Source: Bradyrhizobium sp. ISRA464 (GTDB lineage Bacteria; Pseudomonadota; Alphaproteobacteria; Rhizobiales; Xanthobacteraceae). From it: a stretch of DNA of 64,000 nucleotides. Numbering within the stretch: position 1 is the first letter of the stretch; every line of letters begins with the position of its first letter. The DNA lies in NCBI RefSeq assembly GCF_029910095.1, contig NZ_CP094526.1, positions 6,510,001-6,574,000 on the forward strand, written 5' to 3'. The notes beneath the pieces were generated by a model. The model ran no database searches. It was not told the DNA's origin and was given only the letters and a program-made list of their open reading frames with translations. Both the position numbers and the translations under genes were made by a program. This document shows, in pieces, positions 58,130-64,000 of this stretch.

Positions 58130-59847
58130 AGCCGCGAAGTCTTTGCCTGGTCAATGCTGCATCCGTCGGATGTGATGGCCACGGCATAGTCCCGCTCGGC
58201 CGCTCCGACGCTTACGACGCCGTCGCGCACGTCACGCAACACCCGGGATGGGTCCCGCGTTTTTGGGTCGCCGAAGCCGCCGCCGCCGCCAGCGAGCGCT
58301 TGGTAGGTAGCGGGACCGTGGCGTTCTACTTCGCAGTTGAGGGGTTGGATCTTTGTGCCGTCAGGCAGCAAGACTGTAAGTTCCGGGACGGAGCCCGGCT
58401 TACCTAGTCCGACACCGAAAGAGGCCGATCGTTCGGGGACTCCGACGATCATGTAGGCATAGTCGGCGGGCGTGAACACCTCGACTTCGTAGTCGCATCC
58501 CGTTCCGCCGCGGAAGCGGCCGGGACCAGCGCTGTCGCAGCGGAATTCCTGGCGGTTGAAGCGCACCGGATAGAGCTGCTCGTAGTCCTCGAGGTTGGGC
58601 AACGTGAGCCCACCCAGCGTAATCAGGTTGCCCAACGAATTGATGCCATCCCGGCCTTCGACAGCGCCGATGCCAGACGCCGCGGCGAAGTGATACATGA
58701 CGTAGCGGTCGCCATCAGGGCGAAAGCCAGCAGTAATGACTTGCCCCTCCTTCGACCAACCGGCCGAAGCGCGTTCTGGCAAAGCTTGGGCCAGCGCCTT
58801 CCAAACCGCATGGATGATCTCGAAGGCCGGGAACATCGTATTCGCCGTCATCGCCGCCGGCGGCCGCGCGTTCACGAGAGTGCCTTCGGGCAGACGGATC
58901 TCGACGCTGCGGAAGGCGCCCTCGTTCTTGGGCAGATCCGGTTCGAAGAACGCCGCCAGCGCCATGAACACCGCCGACGTGGTGTTGGCAATCGAGCTGT
59001 TCTTGAAGCCGCGCATCTGCGGCGACGTTCCTTCGAAGTCGACGATCAGGCCCGTCTCGCCGACGGTCAACGTCACCGCGATCACACTGTCCACGGGGCC
59101 AAAGCAATCGTGGTCCATGGGTTCCTCCGCCTTCCAGCTGCCCTGGGGCAAGCGGGACACAGCCGCCCGAAAACGCCGGTCGGCGTGGTCCACCACGGCT
59201 TCGAAGAACTCGTCGGCACGATCCGCTCCTACCTCATCGACCAGCATCGCTATGCGCTCCGCGCCGATGCGGGTCGAGCCGATCATGGCGCGCACATCAC
59301 CATCGATCCCCTCGGGCAGACGCGTATTGAGAAGCAGCAGGCGCCAGAGGTCCTCGCGCATTCGGCCCGCTTCGATCAGCTTCAGCACGGGAAGGCGGAT
59401 GCCTTCGTGGAAAATCTCTGTTGCCATCGGGTTGTAGGAGCCGGCCGCACCACCGCCGATGTCCACTTGATGTGCACGATTGCAGGCAAAGGCAACAAGC
59501 CTGCCCTGCACGAACACCGGCGTCGCAATCACCCAATCGGGCAGATGATTGCCGCCGGCCGTATACGGGTCGCTTAGCAGGAAGACATCTTCGGGCGCAA
59601 TCGCGTCCTTGAAGTCGCGCAGGATGGCACGAACAGCGAACCCGCCTCCGCCGGTATGAATAGGAAGGCCATCCGCCTGGCTCATCAAGATGCCCCGGCC
59701 ATCGGCAATGAAGCAGGAGAAGTCGTGGCTCTGGGTCAAGTGGGGACATCGCGCGGTTCGCGTCATCACCCATCCCATCTGGCGCGAAATATGATCCAGC
59801 CGGTTCTGCACCATCGCGAGCGCTATCGGGTCCATGGCGGGATTCAT
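58117..59847 (-). CDS. hyuB: Hydantoinase/oxoprolinase subunit B, second copy, 576 aa
   Basis: Second HyuB in the window. Family segments are ALAMVQNRLDHISRQMGWVM, TQSHDFSCFIADGRGILMSQ, PEDVFLLSDPYTAGGNHLPD, CNRAHQVDIGGGAAGSYNPM, TSPQMRGFKNSSIANTTSAV and GAGGGGFGDPKTRDPSRVLR-type ending (AGGGGGFGDPKTRDPSRVLR). It differs from the copy at 38505-40316 in many places and is closer to the third hyuB at the window edge, for example in the GTSPQxxGFKNSSIANT segment. Its start overlaps the hyuA stop by four bases. It probably forms a complex with that HyuA. Confidence 0.92.
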   Translation of the reverse strand: MNPAMDPIALAMVQNRLDHISRQMGWVMTRTARCPHLTQSHDFSCFIADGRGILMSQADGLPIHTGGGGFAVRAILRDFKDAIAPEDVFLLSDPYTAGGNHLPDWVIATPVFVQGRLVAFACNRAHQVDIGGGAAGSYNPMATEIFHEGIRLPVLKLIEAGRMREDLWRLLLLNTRLPEGIDGDVRAMIGSTRIGAERIAMLVDEVGADRADEFFEAVVDHADRRFRAAVSRLPQGSWKAEEPMDHDCFGPVDSVIAVTLTVGETGLIVDFEGTSPQMRGFKNSSIANTTSAVFMALAAFFEPDLPKNEGAFRSVEIRLPEGTLVNARPPAAMTANTMFPAFEIIHAVWKALAQALPERASAGWSKEGQVITAGFRPDGDRYVMYHFAAASGIGAVEGRDGINSLGNLITLGGLTLPNLEDYEQLYPVRFNRQEFRCDSAGPGRFRGGTGCDYEVEVFTPADYAYMIVGVPERSASFGVGLGKPGSVPELTVLLPDGTKIQPLNCEVERHGPATYQALAGGGGGFGDPKTRDPSRVLRDVRDGVVSVGAAERDYAVAITSDGCSIDQAKTSRLRSA

Positions 59848-61925
59848 GCGGCAGCTCCAATATGGACCAGGAAGTCGGCGGCGGCGTTGACTTCGACGAT
59901 GTCGCTCGGGCCGACGAAGGCGGTGGTCGTACGCTCTTCGATCAGCAATGGCCCTTGCAGCTTGCAGCCCGGCCTGAGATCCTCTCCGTCGTAGACTGGG
60001 ATGTCTTGCCAGCCGCGGGTCGAATCAATCCAGACAGGACGTTTTAGACGCGGCATAGGAGTCTCTTGCCCAGAGACATCCATCGGCGGAAGCGACCACT
60101 CCAGATGGCCGCGCCCGACGACGCGCAAAGCCCTGATCTCGAGGCGGCCACCAGGCTGGATGTGCCCGAACAGGCGCTGGTGTTCGGCTTCGAAGGCCTG
60201 CCGTACTGCAGCTTCGTGGAAACGGTTGCCTTCGAGGGCGACGCGCACGGGCCATTGCTGCCCCGCATAGCGCAGATCGATCTCGCGCTGGATCGCGCTC
60301 TTATCGGCAAAGCCCTGTCGTGCCAACGAATCTCGCGCCCTCGCTTCAAGCTGGGCAAAGCCGGCCTCGAGTGCGGAACGGTCGACCTTGTCGAGGTCGG
60401 CGACAAAGACATGCAAGTAATCTTGCCGCACATCCGATTGCAGGGCCCCCATGGCGCAGAAAGCGCCGGCGGCGCGCGGCAAGAGCGCGCGCTTGCATCC
60501 CAAACTGCGCGCGACGGACGAGCCATGCATGGGCCCCGCGCCGCCTGCGGCGACCAACGTGAAGTGCGCCGGGTTGTGGCCTCGCTCGATGCTGAGGCGC
60601 TCGACCGCGTGCAACAGGTTCTGCTCCAGCAGACGGATCACGCCTGCCGCAGCATCTTCGACAGAGAGGCCAAGCGGGCGCGCCAGCTTGGTTTCGATGG
60701 CGTGTCGCGCCAGGCCGAGATCGAGTTTCACCGTTCCGCCGGCGAGCGGTCCTTCGCGCATCCGGCCGAGGACCAGTTGCGCATCGGTCACCGTCGGCTC
60801 CTCCCCTCCGAGTCCATAGGCCGCGGGACCCGGCTGCGCACCAGCGCCCTTCGGGCCGACATTCAACAGACCAGCGGAATCGACCCAAGCAATGGTGCCG
60901 CCGCCGGCGCCCACGGTGTGGATCTCCACGGACGGCGTGGTGAGGTGATACCCATCGATGACCAGTTGGTCTCTCACCGGCACCTCGCCCTTCGCCATGA
61001 CCATCACGTCGCAACTGGTGCCACCAATCTCCATCGAGATAAAGTTGGCGAGATCTTGCGAGGAAGCACAGCCCTTGAGCGCACCGACGGCCGCGGCCGG
61101 TCCGGACAAGACGAGCATCACCGGACGGTTGGCGACCTCCATCACGGACACGGCGCCGCCATTGCTCTGCAACATGAGAAGCGAACGAGGCAGGCCAAGT
61201 TCGCGGAGCCGTTCGTCGAGGGCTTTAAGATAGCGCGTCACCTTGGGAGCGACATAGGCATTCACCACGGCCGTAGAGCCGCGCTCATACTCACCTATCG
61301 TCGGCATGATATCGCTCGAGAGCGAGATCCAATCGCCGCCCCAGCTCTTGGCCAACGCCTCTCGGGCCTGGTACTCGTGCCGACCATCGAGAAAGCTGTT
61401 GAAAAGGCATACCGCGACGGCTTCGACTCCTTCTTGTTTGAAGATATCGGCGGCCTTGGCCACATCCTCGGCGGCCAGTGGCGCGGCTTCAGTGCCGTCG
61501 GCGGCGATCCTTCCGCGGACGGGCTGGCGCAGATAGCGCGGCACCAGGACCTGCGGCGGCGGCGCACGATGGTCCCATTGGTTCTCGCGAATGCCGCGGC
61601 GGATTTCTAGGGAATCGCGGAAGCCATGGGTGGTCAACATCCCAACTCGCGCGCCCTTCTTTTCCAGGATCGTGTTGGTCGCAACCGTCGAGCCGTGGAC
61701 GAACAGCGCGCAATTCCGCAGCAGAGCAGAGACAGGCAGATCGAGTTCAGCCGCGGCTCGCCGCAATACGTTCAACACGCCCTCGCTGGGATCAGCGGTG
61801 ATCGATGGCGCCTTGAAGATACGCACATACTCCTTTGCATCCCGGAGGACCATGTCTGTAAAGGTCCCGCCTACATCGACGCCGATCCGCCAGGGAGCTG
61901 CCAAGAAGGTAGAAGGCTCTCTCAT
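59844..61925 (-). CDS. hyuA: Hydantoinase/oxoprolinase subunit A, second copy, 693 aa
   Basis: ATP-binding partner of the overlapping HyuB. The nucleotide site is WRIGVDVGGTFTDMVLRDAK near the start, followed by ALFVHGSTVATNTILEKKGA, MLTTHGFRDSLEIRRGIREN, SGPAAAVGALKGCA, ISMEIGGTSCDVMVMAKGEV, IHTVGAGGGTIAWVDSAGLL and GAQPGPAAYGLGGEEPTVTD. The length is normal. With hyuB and the PLP decarboxylase it forms a minus-strand unit. It starts 76 bases after the Crp/Fnr-like gene, which may regulate it. The copy at 36405 is a distant paralogue. Confidence 0.92.
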   Translation of the reverse strand: MREPSTFLAAPWRIGVDVGGTFTDMVLRDAKEYVRIFKAPSITADPSEGVLNVLRRAAAELDLPVSALLRNCALFVHGSTVATNTILEKKGARVGMLTTHGFRDSLEIRRGIRENQWDHRAPPPQVLVPRYLRQPVRGRIAADGTEAAPLAAEDVAKAADIFKQEGVEAVAVCLFNSFLDGRHEYQAREALAKSWGGDWISLSSDIMPTIGEYERGSTAVVNAYVAPKVTRYLKALDERLRELGLPRSLLMLQSNGGAVSVMEVANRPVMLVLSGPAAAVGALKGCASSQDLANFISMEIGGTSCDVMVMAKGEVPVRDQLVIDGYHLTTPSVEIHTVGAGGGTIAWVDSAGLLNVGPKGAGAQPGPAAYGLGGEEPTVTDAQLVLGRMREGPLAGGTVKLDLGLARHAIETKLARPLGLSVEDAAAGVIRLLEQNLLHAVERLSIERGHNPAHFTLVAAGGAGPMHGSSVARSLGCKRALLPRAAGAFCAMGALQSDVRQDYLHVFVADLDKVDRSALEAGFAQLEARARDSLARQGFADKSAIQREIDLRYAGQQWPVRVALEGNRFHEAAVRQAFEAEHQRLFGHIQPGGRLEIRALRVVGRGHLEWSLPPMDVSGQETPMPRLKRPVWIDSTRGWQDIPVYDGEDLRPGCKLQGPLLIEERTTTAFVGPSDIVEVNAAADFLVHIGAAA

Positions 61926-62001
61926 TTACACCTCGAACGATCCAAGTGTTGCTAAGTGATCTTTGCAGGCCGCTACGCTACGAGCAGGCTCTCCGCCTGG
62001 A

Positions 62002-62742
62002 TCACGTTGCTAGCTTACCGGTTGCCTGTGCCGAAGGCGCGGAGCAGGACGAAACATAAGCCGCGGTAATTAGTTTGTAACAACAGCATGCTTTTTGCTC
62101 GAGGCACTTGTGTTCAATTATCTGCAAGACGCCGCGCGTCTTACGAATTAACCCTTGTTCTTCGAATCGGATTAGCGTTTCCGTCACCCCAGCGCGGCGC
62201 AATGCCAAGACGGAGGAGAGATAGTCATGGGTAATTGGAAGTACATGAGCGCCAACAGCATCACTCGCCAAACAGAGCCAGGAGGCGAGCCGCTTTTCGC
62301 GATCGTGGCGAACGCCGCATAATCCTGTCTGAGCGCTATGCAAGGTCAGCGCTTGAACGTACCGCGCAAGATATTCTCGGATCTCGGGACGCGCGTTCAT
62401 CACCCGACGCAAATCCTCTACACGGATCCTGTGGGCTCTTCCGGGAAGGAGCACAACAGATTGGTGCGTTGAAAGATGTCCCTCCAACAATAGCGGAGCG
62501 CCAACTGCGCCCCGATATCCTATTACCGCCGTCTCAAGGATGTTTCCCTCCGCGACAATCCTCTGTGAGACCAAGCCCGACTCTATGAAATAGACGTGAT
62601 CAAGATGCCTTTTCGGCTCTTGCAGAACCATACGTTCTCTGAGAACAATCGGCTCTAAAAACTCCCCTATTGTGGCGAGATCCGGCATGATTATTCTCGC
62701 CAGAATCGCATTCTTGAAAAAGGATGGCGTATTGGGACGCAT
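62002..62742 (-). CDS. Crp/Fnr-family transcription regulator, 246 aa
   Basis: A DNA-binding regulator with an N-terminal cyclic-nucleotide-type sensor domain (PIVLRERMVLQEPKRHLDHV, FIESGLVSQRIVAEGN, TAVIGYRGAVGAPLLLEG) and a C-terminal winged helix (HDYLSSVLALRRAGVTETLI, RFEEQGLIRKTRGVLQIIE). It lacks the cysteine cluster of Fnr at the N-terminus. It has an unusual cysteine-rich tail (LEQKACCCYKL) after the HTH domain. It lies between hyuB (upstream) and hyuA (downstream) on the same strand, so it is probably a local regulator. A decayed copy of its first part lies at 29898-30090. Confidence 0.88.
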   Translation of the reverse strand: MRPNTPSFFKNAILARIIMPDLATIGEFLEPIVLRERMVLQEPKRHLDHVYFIESGLVSQRIVAEGNILETAVIGYRGAVGAPLLLEGHLSTHQSVVLLPGRAHRIRVEDLRRVMNARPEIREYLARYVQALTLHSAQTGLCGVRHDREKRLASWLCLASDAVGAHVLPITHDYLSSVLALRRAGVTETLIRFEEQGLIRKTRGVLQIIEHKCLEQKACCCYKLITAAYVSSCSAPSAQATGKLAT

Positions 62743-62834
62743 GCGTCGTTCCTATTTCCTCTTCCCTGCGGTCGCAAATGACGGTCAGTACCCGAGCCCT
62801 CTCAAATGGGAACGCTTGGACAACAGGCTGAAGT

Positions 62835-64000
62835 CTATGTCCTAGTGTGTGCGTCGAGTTCGGCCTCTGCGTGGATCTGCCGCTTCGCTCTCGCAGCGGT
62901 CGAACAGACGGACTTGCCGTCCGCGGAGATCTCGATGCCATAGAGGGCGAGCGCCGCCTCTTTGGAGACGACTTCATCGCGAACGTCCCTTAGTACGGCT
63001 TCCGGATCCCGGTTATGAGGATGACCCCATCCTCCGCCAGCAGAGGCTTCGATAACGAGGCGAAACGGCTTGACCTGCTGAACACCATACTGCGGACAGT
63101 AAAACTCTTCGCCCGTAGTCGAATCGAATCCCCTCAATGAACCTTTTGCACCCCAAAGCCCCCCGTTGACGCCCGCGCCTGTTGGCTTTCGCGAGCCCTC
63201 ACCACGCAACAGATGCTCACCGCCGACCAGGATGTCAGCAACATAGTCGACTCCAGGTCCGCCTCGGTATTGTCCGGCCCCCCCAGCATCGAGGCGCATC
63301 TGATAACGATGAATGCGAATCGGATAGGATTGCTCGTATGATTCCACATTCGGAATGATCATTCCGCCGAGCGTCATCTGGTGGCTGGTCGTGACGAAGC
63401 CATCACGTCCCTTGACTGCTCCGCCCCCTGAACTGCCATGCCAATGGTAAAGTACAAATACTTCCCCAGAAGGCTTGGTGCCGGCGGAGATGCTATACAC
63501 CGCCTTGCCCCAGCCCGCGCACGCACGATCAGGGTCGACTTGCGCTAACGCGCCCCAACATGCGTTCATGATATCGATGGCCGGAAATACCGTGTTCATG
63601 GTCATGGGCGCGGGCGGCAAGGCATTGACGATCGTGCCATCCGGAGCAACAATTTTGACGCAGCGATAAACCCCTTCGTTGCGCGGAATGGCCGAATCTA
63701 AGAACGACGAGAGTGCGCAATAAACGGCAGAGTGTGTATTGGCGATGCTGCTGTTCTTGAAGCCCTTTATTTGTGGCGAAGTGCCGGTGAAATCAAATGT
63801 GATCTCGTCTCCGCGAATCGTGACCTTTACACGCGTTTCGATGTCGACGCTTTCGAAGCAGTCATTGTCACTAACGTCGGCCGCCTCCCAACTCCCATCG
63901 GGGAGTTCGGCGATTGCTTGACGCATCCTACGCTCTCCATAGTCAAGAAGCGCCGCCAAATAGGCATTACCCTTTTGCACGCCGAGTTGTTCGATGACTT
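62835..64000 (-). CDS. hyuB: Hydantoinase/oxoprolinase subunit B, third copy, 5' end outside window
   Basis: The C-terminal 388 residues are present and the frame is open to the window edge. Family segments are FDFTGTSPQIKGFKNSSIAN, PPAPMTMNTVFPAIDIMNAC, SIRIHRYQM-type (PIRIHRYQMRLDAGGAGQYR), GGPGVDYVADILVGGEHLL and SAGGGWGHPHNRDPEAVLRD. It is most similar to the HyuB at 58117-59847. The Crp/Fnr-like gene follows after 92 bases. A third hyuA may lie just outside the window. Confidence 0.9.
   Translation of the reverse strand, partial: VIEQLGVQKGNAYLAALLDYGERRMRQAIAELPDGSWEAADVSDNDCFESVDIETRVKVTIRGDEITFDFTGTSPQIKGFKNSSIANTHSAVYCALSSFLDSAIPRNEGVYRCVKIVAPDGTIVNALPPAPMTMNTVFPAIDIMNACWGALAQVDPDRACAGWGKAVYSISAGTKPSGEVFVLYHWHGSSGGGAVKGRDGFVTTSHQMTLGGMIIPNVESYEQSYPIRIHRYQMRLDAGGAGQYRGGPGVDYVADILVGGEHLLRGEGSRKPTGAGVNGGLWGAKGSLRGFDSTTGEEFYCPQYGVQQVKPFRLVIEASAGGGWGHPHNRDPEAVLRDVRDEVVSKEAALALYGIEISADGKSVCSTAARAKRQIHAEAELDAHTRT

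Noticed and set aside
58690..59577. 295-aa plus-strand open frame
   Set aside because: Antisense of the second hyuB; the translation shows no recognisable motif.
60066..61610. 514-aa plus-strand open frame across hyuA
   Set aside because: It is the antisense of the second hyuA, whose minus-strand translation has all HyuA motifs. High GC content keeps the opposite frame open.

Overview
The window looks like a heavily rearranged accessory (genomic-island) region of an alphaproteobacterium, most likely a Bradyrhizobium or a close relative. This is inferred from a Porin_2-type outer-membrane porin with the rhizobial ADLPVKAK-type mature start, the proteobacterial style of the catabolic genes, and the IS families present (IS66, IS21, IS256, IS630, IS4, IS5, IS110, IS481 and a group II intron). 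I found no rRNA, tRNA, CRISPR array, or replication or conjugation gene.

Layout. 0-5 kb: two decayed CaiB/BaiF CoA-transferase genes, one split by an intact IS256 with a 9-bp target duplication, then an intact SDR. 5-10.7 kb: a stand-alone alpha-oxoamine synthase, a decayed IS66 and a truncated IS4-type element. 10.9-20 kb: two tandem acyl-CoA dehydrogenases, a fixB remnant, a Baeyer-Villiger-type flavin monooxygenase, an IS481 stub and an FMN-dependent luciferase-like monooxygenase. 20.7-30 kb: stacked IS remnants around an intact porin gene and an intact IS630 that sits inside an IS66. 30-40 kb: a GlcD-like FAD oxidase, an SDR, an IS5-family remnant, a glutamate-1-semialdehyde-aminotransferase-like enzyme divergent from a hydantoinase/oxoprolinase pair (hyuA-hyuB). 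40.6-48.5 kb: a nested mobile-element block, with IS21 inside a group II intron inside an IS630-family transposase, followed by a second IS4 copy and IS21/IS256 scraps. 48.5-64 kb: decayed acyl-CoA dehydrogenase and SDR genes, then a minus-strand metabolic block: a complete branched-chain-amino-acid-type ABC transporter, a Gfo/Idh/MocA oxidoreductase, a PLP decarboxylase/sphingosine-phosphate-lyase-like enzyme, a second hyuA-hyuB pair, a Crp/Fnr regulator and a third hyuB running off the window.

How the genes may work together. The intact genes suggest uptake (porin, Liv-type ABC transporter) and breakdown of small nitrogen-containing cyclic amide, carboxylate or ketone compounds. The HyuA/HyuB proteins would open or carboxylate substrates with ATP. 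The PLP enzymes would handle amino compounds, and the SDRs, FAD oxidase, monooxygenases and acyl-CoA enzymes would feed products to central metabolism. A 20-bp sequence with dyad symmetry occurs identically upstream of the ABC transporter's binding-protein gene and between the divergent aminotransferase and hyuA genes. That suggests one regulator controls the two loci. Substrates cannot be read from the sequence.

The region is decaying. Many genes are frameshifted, and several partial duplications (porin start, Crp-like gene start, IS ends) record past rearrangements.
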